DNA of 64,000 nt, from the NCBI GenBank assembly GCA_947259365.1, contig CAMYMC010000046.1, positions 1-64,000 of the forward strand. The letters are read 5' to 3'. The translations under genes and the position numbers were made by a program. Under the pieces are notes generated by a model, which worked only from the letters and a program-made list of their open reading frames with translations, was not told the origin of the DNA and did no database searches. Origin of the DNA: an uncultured Acidimicrobiaceae bacterium. GTDB lineage: Bacteria; Actinomycetota; Acidimicrobiia; Spongiisociales; UBA5794. Shown here in pieces: positions 41,907 through 49,706 of the stretch (position 1 is the first letter of the stretch; each line of letters opens with the position of its first letter).

Positions 41907-42701
41907 ATGGCCGTGTATCTGACGACACGCGAGGTCCAGGACCTCCTCAAGGTCGATCGCTCGACGGTCTACCGGATGGCCGAGGACGGCAGGCTCCCCG
42001 GCGTCAAGGTGGGCCGGCAGTGGCGGTTCCCCGCCGACCGGATCGACGCCATGCTCGGCGTCACCCCGACCGCCACCGGCCCTCCGCCGGCGACGGCGCC
42101 CGCACCCGGACCCAGCCTGCGCGGCGACCTGAGCGAATTGCTGCCGCTCGACGCGATCGAGGCCATGGCCGAGCTCCTCGGCGACCTCATGGGTGCGATG
42201 GTCGTCGTGACCGACATGGAAGGACGGCCGCTCACCGGGGTCGCCAACCCCTGCGGGCTCTACGGTGCGTTCGAGAGCAACCCCGCCGTGCTGGCGAAGT
42301 GCATCGAGGGCTGGCGGGACTACGCCACCGACCTCGACCTGGAACCGCGGTTTCGGCCCAGCCACTTCGGCTTCCTCTGCGCTCGCGGCTTCATCAGGGT
42401 CGGCACCGAGCTCAGGGGCATGGTCATCGTCGGTGGTTTCGCCCCCGAGCAGTGGCCGCCGGAGCCGGACCGGGTCGGCGAGATCGCGGCCGACCTCGGT
42501 GTCGCCGAGTCCGAATACCGGCTGCACATCGACGAGGTGTTCCACGCCGACGAGGCGCATCTCCAGATGATCCGCTCCCTCCTCCCTCGCATCAGCATCC
42601 TCGTCTCCCACATGGCGACGGCGCGCGACGAGCTCGTCTCCAAGCTCATCGCCATCGCCGAGCTCGCCCACGCCCACACACCCACAAGGAGCACACCGTG
42701 A
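41907..42701 (+). CDS. Regulator with excisionase/MerR-type HTH and PocR sensory domain
   Basis: A 264-residue protein. Residues 1-50 are a helix-turn-helix of the excisionase-type DNA-binding family (YLTTREVQDLLKVDRSTVYR, GVKVGRQWRFPADRID). A Pro/Ala linker leads to a PocR domain at about 70-215 (LPLDAIEAMAELLGDLMGAMVVV, ANPCGLYGAF, KCIEGWRDYA, FLCARGF), which has conserved cysteines at the putative ligand site. PocR domains sense small metabolites, possibly through metal or thiol chemistry. The ATG at 41907 has AGGAAGGA about 8 bases before it. Its stop overlaps the SQR start (GTGA), so it is cotranscribed with and probably controls the sulfur module. Confidence 0.85.
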   Translation: MAVYLTTREVQDLLKVDRSTVYRMAEDGRLPGVKVGRQWRFPADRIDAMLGVTPTATGPPPATAPAPGPSLRGDLSELLPLDAIEAMAELLGDLMGAMVVVTDMEGRPLTGVANPCGLYGAFESNPAVLAKCIEGWRDYATDLDLEPRFRPSHFGFLCARGFIRVGTELRGMVIVGGFAPEQWPPEPDRVGEIAADLGVAESEYRLHIDEVFHADEAHLQMIRSLLPRISILVSHMATARDELVSKLIAIAELAHAHTPTRSTP

Positions 42702-43936
42702 AGCACCTCGTCGTCCTCGGGGCCGGCACCGCCGGCACGATGACGGTCAACAAGCTCCGGCCCCGCCTCGACCCCGCCGAGTGGCGGATCACGGTCGTCG
42801 ACCAGGACGAGACCCACCTCTACCAGCCGGGCCTGCTCTTCATCCCCTTCGGGATCTACGACGCCGGCGACGTCGTCAAGACTCGCCGGGAGTTCGTGCC
42901 CCGCGGCGTCGAGCTCGTCGTCGCCGGCATCGACAGGATCGACCCGGATGAGAGTCGGGTCATCTTCGAAGACGGCAGGACCCTCGACTACGACTACCTC
43001 GTCATCGCCACCGGGACGCATCCGAGACCGGACCAGACACCGGGGCTGACGGATGAGGCCCTCCACGACACCATCCACGACTTCTACACCCTCGAAGGCG
43101 CCGTGGCACTCGCCGAGGCCCTCGAGACGTGGGACGGCGGCAGGCTCGTCGTCAACATCATGGAGATGCCGATCAAGTGCCCGGTTGCGCCGCTCGAGTT
43201 CGTGTTCCTCGCCGACTGGTTCTTCCACGAGCGGGGCATGCGGGACCGGGTGGAGCTCGTATTCGCCACTCCCCTCTCCGAGGCGTTCACCAAACCGATC
43301 GCGGCGCGGCACCTCGCCCACCTCCTCGATGAGAAGAAGATCGCCGTCGAGACCGACTTCTACGTCGAGCAGGTCGACCCCGAGCGCAACGTCCTCGTCT
43401 CCTACGACGAGCGCGAACTCGGCTACGACCTGCTCGTCACGGTCCCGGTCAACATGGGCGCCGAGTACATCGCCCGCTCCGGCCTCGGCGACGAGCTCAA
43501 CCACGTCCCGGTCGACAAGCACACGTTCCTGTCGCGGGACTACGACAACGTGTTCGCGCTCGGCGACGCCGCCGACCTGCCCACGTCGAAGGCCGGCTCG
43601 GTGGTGCATTTCTCCGTCGACGTCTTCACCGACAACTTCCTGCGCCACGTCGAGAGCCTCCCGATGCTCGAGAGATTCGACGGGCATGCCAACTGCTTCA
43701 TCGAGTCGGGCTTCGGCAAGGGCCTGCTCATCGACTTCAACTACGACACCGAGCCGCTGCCCGGCAAGTACCCCCTGCCCGGCATCGGTCCGTTCTCCCT
43801 ACTCGAGGAGACCGAGGTCAACCACTGGGGCAAGCTCCTCTTCCGCTGGACGTACTGGCACGTCCTCCTCGAGGGCAGGCCTCTCCCGCTGCCGTCCCGG
43901 ATGCTGATGGCCGGCAAGAGAAGGGTGGAGCCGTGA
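42698..43936 (+). CDS. Sulfide:quinone oxidoreductase-like FAD protein
   Basis: A 412-residue flavoprotein of the SQR/FCSD family. FAD site LVVLGAGTAGTMTVNKLR near the N terminus, LVIATGTHPRPDQTPG in the middle, and FALGDAADLPTSKAGS near residue 290. Two cysteines, Cys161 (EMPIKCPVAPLEF) and Cys333 (HANCFIES), match the essential redox pair of SQR; the third cysteine of classic SQR is missing. The C-terminal part (LLFRWTYWHVLLEGRPLPLP) is amphipathic, suited to membrane and quinone contact. It would pass sulfide electrons to quinone and make persulfide for the TusE and DsrE proteins encoded behind it. GTG start overlapping the regulator stop. Confidence 0.87.
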   Translation: MKHLVVLGAGTAGTMTVNKLRPRLDPAEWRITVVDQDETHLYQPGLLFIPFGIYDAGDVVKTRREFVPRGVELVVAGIDRIDPDESRVIFEDGRTLDYDYLVIATGTHPRPDQTPGLTDEALHDTIHDFYTLEGAVALAEALETWDGGRLVVNIMEMPIKCPVAPLEFVFLADWFFHERGMRDRVELVFATPLSEAFTKPIAARHLAHLLDEKKIAVETDFYVEQVDPERNVLVSYDERELGYDLLVTVPVNMGAEYIARSGLGDELNHVPVDKHTFLSRDYDNVFALGDAADLPTSKAGSVVHFSVDVFTDNFLRHVESLPMLERFDGHANCFIESGFGKGLLIDFNYDTEPLPGKYPLPGIGPFSLLEETEVNHWGKLLFRWTYWHVLLEGRPLPLPSRMLMAGKRRVEP

Positions 43937-44652
43937 CCACCGCCACGACGTCGCTCCACGACATCGAGGCGAAGATCGACGCCGTCGGTGCCCGCCTCGA
44001 CGCTCTCACCGGGCTCGTCGAAGCGCAGGCCCGCCGACAGGCGAGATGGGACGAGCTCGGACGCGATCTCACGCCGGTGGCCGGCGCCGCGTTCGAGCGG
44101 CTGGCGGTCGAACTCGACGACCTGGGGGACGACGTCGACGGCGAGCGGCTGGCGTCGCTGGCACGCCGCTTCGTCAGGAGCACCGCGGAGATCGAAGGGG
44201 TCCTCGATCAGCTGGAGCGGCTCTCGTCGCTCGCCGGAGACCTGGCGGAACTGGGACCGGCCGTGTTTCTCGCCGCCGCCGATCGCCTCGACGAGCTGGA
44301 GCGGCGCGGCTACTTCGAGTTCGTCCGCGGCGGTCTCGGGGTTCTCGACCGGGTCGTGACATCGTTCGGCGAGGAGGACATCGACCAGCTCGGCGACAAC
44401 ATCGTCCACATCCTCCACACCGTGAAGGAGATGACCCAGCCCGAGGTGATGCGCATGCTGCAGCGCACCGCCCGGGTCGTGCGCGAGGAGCCCGACGCCG
44501 AGGCGCCGACGTTGCGCCAGCTGCTCCGAGACCTACGCGATCCCGCAGTCAAACGCGGCCTCCACCGCATGCTGACCGCGATGCGGTCGCTGTCCGAGGC
44601 CGAGAGCGATCCGGAACCACCAGATCACACCCCGAACGAAAGGAGGCCTTGA
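43933..44652 (+). CDS. DUF1641-domain protein
   Basis: A 239-residue mostly helical, acidic protein with the DUF1641 core DNIVHILHTVKEMTQPEVMRML and LLRDLRDPAVKRGLHRMLTAM near the C terminus. The N-terminal 100 residues have coiled-coil character (LHDIEAKIDAVGARLDALTGLVEAQ). DUF1641 proteins are commonly encoded next to SQR-like oxidoreductases and DsrE/DsrC genes, but no activity is known; a scaffold or accessory role is plausible. It starts with a GTG overlapping the SQR stop and ends directly before the TusE/DsrC-like gene. No cysteine or metal motif is visible. Confidence 0.83.
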   Translation: MTTATTSLHDIEAKIDAVGARLDALTGLVEAQARRQARWDELGRDLTPVAGAAFERLAVELDDLGDDVDGERLASLARRFVRSTAEIEGVLDQLERLSSLAGDLAELGPAVFLAAADRLDELERRGYFEFVRGGLGVLDRVVTSFGEEDIDQLGDNIVHILHTVKEMTQPEVMRMLQRTARVVREEPDAEAPTLRQLLRDLRDPAVKRGLHRMLTAMRSLSEAESDPEPPDHTPNERRP

Positions 44653-44970
44653 ATGGCCACCGCAACACTGAGCGGATACGAGATCCACGTCGACGAAGAG
44701 GGGTTCATGACGGACCCCGCCGAGTGGAGCGAGGAGCTCGCCGGCTTCCTGGCCCATCAGATCGGCATCGACGAGCTGACCGAGGACCACTGGAAGGTCA
44801 TCCGGTTCCTCAGGGAGGACCATGCGACGGAGGGCACGACCGCCACCCTGCGTCGGGTCTCCACCCTGGGCGGGATCCCGGTCAAGCAGCTCTACGCGCT
44901 GTTCCCCAAGAAGCCCGCCAAGAAGATGGCGTACATCGCCGGCCTTCCCAAGCCGAAGGGCTGCGTCTGA
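44653..44970 (+). CDS. TusE/DsrC-family sulfur acceptor protein
   Basis: A 105-residue protein with the DsrC/TusE pattern: VDEEGFMTDPAEWSEELAGFLA near the N terminus, LTEDHWKVIRFLREDHA, then the flexible C-terminal arm ending GLPKPKGCV. The penultimate cysteine (Cys104) is the conserved persulfide carrier. The second cysteine of dissimilatory DsrC, eleven residues earlier, is replaced by alanine, so this is TusE-like and cannot form the DsrC trisulfide ring. It sits between the DUF1641 gene and a DsrE3-like gene and would accept sulfur from the DsrE or SQR partner. An AAAGGAGG site lies before the ATG. Confidence 0.9.
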   Translation: MATATLSGYEIHVDEEGFMTDPAEWSEELAGFLAHQIGIDELTEDHWKVIRFLREDHATEGTTATLRRVSTLGGIPVKQLYALFPKKPAKKMAYIAGLPKPKGCV

Positions 44971-45003
44971 ACGACACCGGCGAGGCCGGAGCAAAGGAGT
45001 GAC

Positions 45004-45516
45004 ATGACGACGGACACGATGGAGATGCCGGTTCCCGCGTTTGCCGCGGACGAGGACACCGATCGCAAGATCTGCCTCATCTGCTCGAAGGGCACGCTCG
45101 ACATGGCATACCCCGGGCTGGTGCTCGCCAACGGCGCGCTCCAGGAGGGCATCGAGACCCACATCTTCTTCACGTTCTGGGGCCTGGACATGATCACGAA
45201 GAAGCGGATGAGTCACCTCAAGGCGACCCCGGTCGGCAACACGGCGATGCACATGCCCCAGGCGGCGGCGCCGCTGCCGGGCATGACTGCGATGGCGACC
45301 CGGATGCTGAAGAAGGAGATCGACGAGCTCGGCATCCCGGAAGTGCCCGAGTTCCTGCAGCAGATCGCCGACGCCGGCGGCCACCTGTGGGCCTGCAAGA
45401 TGTCTGCGGACATGATGGACGTGAGCCAGGACGACCTCTTCGAGGAGGTCGAGGACATCATCGACGTCAGTGAGTTCATGGACCTGAGCGCGGACGCGCA
45501 GGTCATCTTCATCTGA
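45004..45516 (+). CDS. DsrE3-like (DrsE_2 family) sulfur-carrier protein
   Basis: A 170-residue protein of the DsrE/DsrF/DrsH-like group, paralogous to the protein at 2011-2568. It has RKICLICSKGTLDMAYPGLV near the N terminus (Cys24 and Cys27), TFWGLDMITKKRM, PGMTAMATRMLKKEI and LWACKMSADMMDVSQ with the family cysteine near residue 131. The CxxC at 24-27 is absent from the paralogue and could give it thiol-disulfide activity. It is the last gene of the regulator-SQR-DUF1641-TusE-DsrE operon and is followed by a perfect terminator hairpin. A GCAAAGGAGTGAC site precedes the ATG. Confidence 0.87.
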   Translation: MTTDTMEMPVPAFAADEDTDRKICLICSKGTLDMAYPGLVLANGALQEGIETHIFFTFWGLDMITKKRMSHLKATPVGNTAMHMPQAAAPLPGMTAMATRMLKKEIDELGIPEVPEFLQQIADAGGHLWACKMSADMMDVSQDDLFEEVEDIIDVSEFMDLSADAQVIFI

Positions 45517-45530
45517 CCTCCCGCGAGCCG

Positions 45531-45567
45531 CCCCGGCCTCCGGGTATTGGCAGCCCGGAGGCCGGGG
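45531..45567. terminator. Bidirectional terminator between the sulfur operon and the hydratase operon
   Basis: Perfect 14-base arms, CCCCGGCCTCCGGG (45531-45544) and CCCGGAGGCCGGGG (45554-45567), enclose a nine-base loop; GAGC and GCTC outside extend the stem with a small bulge. It lies midway between the converging genes ending at 45516 and 45595. No U-tract is present, as is common in high-GC actinobacteria. Confidence 0.85.
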
Positions 45568-45594
45568 CTCGCCGCGTCTGGAGCCCCGTAGCCG

Positions 45595-46305
45595 CTAGGC
45601 CATCCAGACCGAGATGGGAGCGAGGGGCTCCAGGGCGAACTCGTAGAGGCGGCCCCGGACGAGCGGCACCGGCGGCACCACCGAGCCGGTGATGACGACG
45701 TCGCCGCTCCTCAGCTGCTCTCCGTTCGCCGCGAGCGTGTCCGCGACGGCGGTGAGGATCCGGCCGTGATCGCCGGTCAGCGCCGTGAGATCGGCGACGG
45801 TGGCAAGCGGCCCACCGTCCACCGAGATGCGGGCGAGCAACCCGGTCGTGTCGAGACCCGACCGGCTCGCGTCGGGTGCGCCGAGGACGAGCCCTGCATG
45901 GAAGATGTCGCCGGCGAGGATCTCCTCGACCGCGCCGGCGTCGATCGGCGCCAGGTCGACGTCGGCGAGCTCGATGGCGGCACCCACCGCCGACACCGCG
46001 GCGCGTGCTTCGTCTGGGGCCGCATCGGGCCCGAGGTCGGAGCCCATCCAGACGGCGACCTCGAACTCGATGACCCCCGCGGTCCAGTCGCCGGTCGCAA
46101 TCGTCGCGCCGGATTCGACGAGCGTGGCGTCGGTGAGGTAGCCGACGAGCGGCGCCGAGATCTCCATGAGCACCAGGGACGCCGGAGCACCGAAGGCGAC
46201 CTTCCAGCCGAGACGGCTCGCGCCTCTATCGAGGTCATCGCGCCGCCCTGCGAGCTGGCGGGTCATGCCGGCGACGACCCGGGGGTCCTCCCACGGCCGG
46301 GTCAC
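45595..46305 (-). CDS. 2-keto-4-pentenoate hydratase/FAH-family protein
   Basis: A 236-residue protein of the 2-oxopent-4-enoate hydratase (MhpD/FAH-like) fold. Recognisable features are RLGWKVAFGAPAS near residue 34, VIEFEVAVWMGSDLGPDA with the metal-binding acidic residues, EILAGDIFHAGLVLGAP, and the C-terminal VVITGSVVPPVPLVRGRLYEF (GSV.P motif). Family members hydrate 2-hydroxypentadienoates in meta-cleavage pathways or decarboxylate oxalocrotonate. No other meta-pathway gene is nearby, so its substrate is uncertain. Starts with a GTG overlapping the cupin stop; last gene of a three-gene operon. Confidence 0.8.
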   Translation of the reverse strand: MTRPWEDPRVVAGMTRQLAGRRDDLDRGASRLGWKVAFGAPASLVLMEISAPLVGYLTDATLVESGATIATGDWTAGVIEFEVAVWMGSDLGPDAAPDEARAAVSAVGAAIELADVDLAPIDAGAVEEILAGDIFHAGLVLGAPDASRSGLDTTGLLARISVDGGPLATVADLTALTGDHGRILTAVADTLAANGEQLRSGDVVITGSVVPPVPLVRGRLYEFALEPLAPISVWMA

Positions 46306-46712
46306 ATCCCGGTCCCCGTCTCCGCCACCTCGTATCCCGAGGCCTCGAGCGACCCGCACCCGCTCCAGCCCCAGACGAGCACCACGTCCCCATCCCCCGT
46401 GTTGTCGAAACCGTGCCACCGTCCCCGCGGCGTCCACACGACGTCTCCCTTCGTCGCCGGCTCGGTGCCGTCGTCGGTGTAGATGCGGCCGGAGCCGGCC
46501 AGCACGACGAAGAACTCGTCCGCGTTGCGATGGAGGTGCCGGTCGTGGCGGGCGCCGGGGGGCAGCACCGTCCAACCGAGAAGGAAGTCCTCGGTGCCGG
46601 CGGACGCCTCGTCGATGAGGAACTGCACCTGCATCCCGATCCAGCCATCGTCCTCGCGCAACCCGTCCACCACGGGCACGGTGCCGAGGCTCGTCCGGAA
46701 CCGAGCGGTCAC
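46302..46712 (-). CDS. Small cupin-domain protein
   Basis: A 136-residue single cupin. Motif 1 is GARHDRHLHRNADEFFVVLAGSGRIY (metal His-x-His and Glu); motif 2 is GDVVWTPRGRWHGFDNTG with the last histidine ligand. The GTG at 46712 overlaps the stop of the dehydrogenase and is chosen because it gives full cupin length; its own stop overlaps the hydratase start. Coupled expression suggests a shared pathway with the dehydrogenase and the hydratase. Activity cannot be assigned from sequence. Confidence 0.75.
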   Translation of the reverse strand: MTARFRTSLGTVPVVDGLREDDGWIGMQVQFLIDEASAGTEDFLLGWTVLPPGARHDRHLHRNADEFFVVLAGSGRIYTDDGTEPATKGDVVWTPRGRWHGFDNTGDGDVVLVWGWSGCGSLEASGYEVAETGTGM

Positions 46713-47584
46713 GACAGGCCTCCCATCATCCGGTAGACGTCGAAGACGGTGACGAAGTCCCGGTGGTCGATGCCCAGGCCCCGGCACGCATTCAGCAACT
46801 CGTTGGCGGCGGCGCCGAGCGGAGCGGCGGAGCCCTGACGGCGGGCGACTTCGAGGGCGAGGACCATGTCCTTCTGCTGGAGCGTGACGTCGGCGAGGGG
46901 CGTCTCGGGCATGTCGAGGATGAACGGCCCCCGGTACCCCATCACCGGCGACGCCACCACGCTCTTGAGCATGGCATCGACGGCCACGGCCCGATCGACG
47001 CCGCCCTTCTCGGCGAGCGCCACCGACTCGCAGAAGGCGACCATCTCGACGATGAGCGTGAGGTTGATCGCCACCTTCATCTGGGCGGCGGTGCCCGAGG
47101 GGCCGATGTAGCTCACCCTGGACCCGATGTCGTACAGCACCGGCTCCACCCTCTCGTACGCAGCACGGTCACCACCCACCATGGTCGATGCCGACCCCTG
47201 GCCGACGGTGATCGGGCTGCCCGAGATCGGCGCGTCGACCATGACGAGGCCGTTCCCGGCGAACACGGACGCGACCTCTCTGCTCACGTCGGGGTCGATC
47301 GTGCTCATGTCCAGGTACACGGCGTCGGGTGCGAGTCCCGCCACGATGCCGTCGTCGCCGAGGGCGACCGCACGCACCGCGGCGCCGTCGGTGACGATCG
47401 AGAACACGATCTCGGAAGCGGCCGCGACGTCGCGCGGCGACGTCCCCCATGCCATGCCGCGCTCCAGTAGCGGCTCCGCCTTCGCCTCGGTCCGGTTCCA
47501 GCCGGTGACGCGATGCCCCGCGTCGAGAAGCCGGGGCACGATCACGCTGCCCATGTCGCCGAGACCGATCCAGCCGATGTCCAT
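46709..47584 (-). CDS. 3-hydroxyisobutyrate dehydrogenase-family NAD(P)-dependent oxidoreductase
   Basis: A 291-residue beta-hydroxyacid dehydrogenase. N-terminal nucleotide site IGWIGLGDMGSVIVPRLL, STID loop (DMSTIDPDVSRE), substrate loop DAPISGSPITVGQGS matching the family DAPVSGG, and catalytic lysine in AAQMKVAINLTLIVEM. These features are complete, unlike the paralogue at 24475, so standard reduction/oxidation of a 3-hydroxy acid or tartronate semialdehyde-like substrate is expected. It is the first gene of the dehydrogenase-cupin-hydratase operon. The ATG at 47584 fits the family start. Confidence 0.88.
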   Translation of the reverse strand: MDIGWIGLGDMGSVIVPRLLDAGHRVTGWNRTEAKAEPLLERGMAWGTSPRDVAAASEIVFSIVTDGAAVRAVALGDDGIVAGLAPDAVYLDMSTIDPDVSREVASVFAGNGLVMVDAPISGSPITVGQGSASTMVGGDRAAYERVEPVLYDIGSRVSYIGPSGTAAQMKVAINLTLIVEMVAFCESVALAEKGGVDRAVAVDAMLKSVVASPVMGYRGPFILDMPETPLADVTLQQKDMVLALEVARRQGSAAPLGAAANELLNACRGLGIDHRDFVTVFDVYRMMGGLS

Positions 47585-47661
47585 CGCCCTCCACTTCCGA
47601 CCGCCGTCATCCTATGGCGCGCCCTGCCCCGGGCACGGGCCGGGTCCTTCGCCCGTTGGTG

Positions 47662-48081
47662 CTATCCGGAGTCGGCGCCGATGGAATCGACAAAGCCGGC
47701 GAGGGCGCGCTCGAGCAGGGCGCGGGCCTCCTTCACGACCGGGTCGAGCCCGGGGGCATCGGCGACGCGAGACATCACCTCGGGGTCGAGGATCGACACA
47801 ACCGTCGATCCGTTGGAGCGGTACACGACGACGTTGCACGGCAGGAGCAAGCCGATCGACTCATCGACACCGAGCGCCTCGTTGGCGAGCGCCGGGTTGC
47901 AGGCGCCGAGGATCTTGTAGGGCTCGCGCTCGACCCCGAGCTTGGCCGCCAGCGTCGCCTTGACGTCGATCTCGGTGAGGATGCCGAAGCCCTCTTCGGC
48001 GAGCGCGGCACGCATCGCATGCTCGGCCGCTTCGACCGAGGCGTCGACCTCGACCGTGAGTCCGTACGGTGTTTCCGTCAT
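47662..48081 (-). CDS. DUF302-family protein
   Basis: A 139-residue protein of the DUF302 fold: YGLTVEVDASVEAAEHAMRAAL, GFGILTEIDVKATLAAKLG, YKILGACNPALANEAL, IGLLLPCNVVVYR and TVVSILDPEVMSRVA, which is nearly the whole domain. No signal peptide. DUF302 proteins bind small molecules or metals, but have no established enzymatic role; the two conserved cysteines (GACNP, LPCNV) are typical and may be redox active. The ATG at 48081 has a GGGAGGA site. It is divergent from trpB2 across a 166-base gap and is separated by 77 bases from the dehydrogenase downstream. Confidence 0.87.
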   Translation of the reverse strand: MTETPYGLTVEVDASVEAAEHAMRAALAEEGFGILTEIDVKATLAAKLGVEREPYKILGACNPALANEALGVDESIGLLLPCNVVVYRSNGSTVVSILDPEVMSRVADAPGLDPVVKEARALLERALAGFVDSIGADSG

Positions 48082-48247
48082 CTCCGAATCCTCCCGCATT
48101 GCGGCACGTACATCCCGACGATACGTCCTCGCAAGCGCGGCGGCGGCCGAACCCCCGACGGCACCCCCGCACCGGGTCGAGCAGCCGCGGTGACCGCTGC
48201 CTACACTCGGCGCGTGACCACGCGGGTCGTCGGGTGAAGGAGGGACC

Positions 48248-49615
48248 ATGCCTGATCACGTTCGTATCACGCTCGATGAGTCGGAGCTGCCCACCCAGTG
48301 GTACAACCTCATCCCCGACCTGCCGGTTCCGCCACCACCGGTGCTGCACCCGGGAACGCACGAGCCGGTCGGCCCTGACGACCTCGCGCCACTGTTCCCG
48401 ATGGCGCTCATCGGCCAGGAGGTGACCACCGACAGCTACGTGGACATCCCGGGCGCCGTGCTCGACATCTACAGGATGTGGCGGTCGACCCCGCTGCACC
48501 GGGCCCGCCGTCTCGAGCAGCACCTCGATACGCCGGCGCGGATCTACTACAAGTACGAAGGCGTCAGCCCGGCCGGCTCGCACAAGCCCAACACATCCGT
48601 CCCCCAGGCGTACTACAACGCCCAGGAGGGCGTGAAGAAGCTCACGACCGAGACAGGCGCCGGGCAGTGGGGCTCGGCGCTGGCACTGGCGACCGCGCTC
48701 TTCGGCCTCGAATGCGAGGTGTGGCAGGTGGCGGCCTCGTTCATACAGAAGCCGTACCGGAAGACGATGATGGAGGTGTGGGGCGCCAAGGTGCACTCAA
48801 GCCCATCCGAGGTCACCAACGCCGGGCGACAGATCCGTGCCGAGAGCCCGGACAGCCCGGGGAGCCTCGGCATCGCCATCTCCGAGGCGGTGGAGGTCGC
48901 CGCCGGCGACCCCGACACCAAGTACTCGCTCGGGAGCGTCCTCAACCACGTCCTGTTGCATCAGACGGTCATCGGCCAGGAGGCGCTGGCGCAGCTCGCC
49001 AAGATCGGGGAGACACCCGACCTCCTCGTCGGCTGCACCGGCGGCGGCTCGAACTTCTCGGGGCTGTCGTTCCCGTTCCTGCGGGAGAAGCTGGCCGGCA
49101 ACATGAACCCGACGATCCGCTGCGTCGAGCCGGCGGCATGCCCGTCGCTGACGAGGGGCGAGTACCGGTACGACTTCGGCGACACCATCGGCATGACCCC
49201 GCTGGTGAAGATGCACACCCTGGGCCACGGGTTCGTCCCGGACCCGATCCACGCCGGCGGGCTCCGCTATCACGGGATGGCGCCGCTCGTGTCGCATCTG
49301 TACGAGATCGGGCTCGTCGAGGCCGAGGCGATCCACCAGAACGAGTGCTTCCAGGCTGCCGTCACCTTCGCCCGCACGGAGGGAATCCTCCCCGCCCCGG
49401 AGCCGACCCATGCCATCGCGGCGGCGATCCGGGAGGCGAACCGGTGCAGGGAGACGGGTGAGGAGAAGGTCGTCCTCATCGCCGTGTGCGGCCACGGCCA
49501 TTTCGACCTCACGGCGTACGAGACCTACCTCTCCGGCCAGCTCGTCGACTACGAGTACCCGGAGGAGAAGGTCGCCGAGGCCATGAAGGCGGTCCCGGTG
49601 GTCGCCGGAGCCTGA
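48248..49615 (+). CDS. trpB2: Tryptophan synthase beta chain-like protein, TrpB2 type
   Basis: A 455-residue PLP enzyme. The lysine that binds PLP is in [11 protein letters not shown] (about residue 118), the phosphate loop is [10 protein letters not shown], and the long N-terminal extension ([21 protein letters not shown]) is diagnostic of the TrpB2 class. TrpB2 proteins make tryptophan from indole and serine without TrpA or act on related beta-replacements. No trpA or other trp gene is adjacent. Its position beside the indolepyruvate/indoleacetate-like operon is suggestive of indole salvage, though the two are convergent rather than cotranscribed. Start at an ATG after GAAGGAGG. Confidence 0.93.
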   Translation: MPDHVRITLDESELPTQWYNLIPDLPVPPPPVLHPGTHEPVGPDDLAPLFPMALIGQEVTTDSYVDIPGAVLDIYRMWRSTPLHRARRLEQHLDTPARIYYKYEGVSPAGSHKPNTSVPQAYYNAQEGVKKLTTETGAGQWGSALALATALFGLECEVWQVAASFIQKPYRKTMMEVWGAKVHSSPSEVTNAGRQIRAESPDSPGSLGIAISEAVEVAAGDPDTKYSLGSVLNHVLLHQTVIGQEALAQLAKIGETPDLLVGCTGGGSNFSGLSFPFLREKLAGNMNPTIRCVEPAACPSLTRGEYRYDFGDTIGMTPLVKMHTLGHGFVPDPIHAGGLRYHGMAPLVSHLYEIGLVEAEAIHQNECFQAAVTFARTEGILPAPEPTHAIAAAIREANRCRETGEEKVVLIAVCGHGHFDLTAYETYLSGQLVDYEYPEEKVAEAMKAVPVVAGA

Positions 49616-49627
49616 GCTCCAGACATT

Positions 49628-49658
49628 CGACGGTGCGGCGCCCCACGCCGCACCGTCG
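49628..49658. terminator. Bidirectional terminator between trpB2 and the thiolase gene
   Basis: Perfect 13-base arms, CGACGGTGCGGCG (49628-49640) and CGCCGCACCGTCG (49646-49658), with a CCCCA loop. It lies 12 bases after trpB2 and 48 bases beyond the 3' end of the opposing thiolase gene, so it can stop both transcripts. Confidence 0.85.
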
Positions 49659-49706
49659 TCGCGTCGCGACCCGGTGTCGGAACACGCCGGGCCCCCACGG
49701 TGGCGG

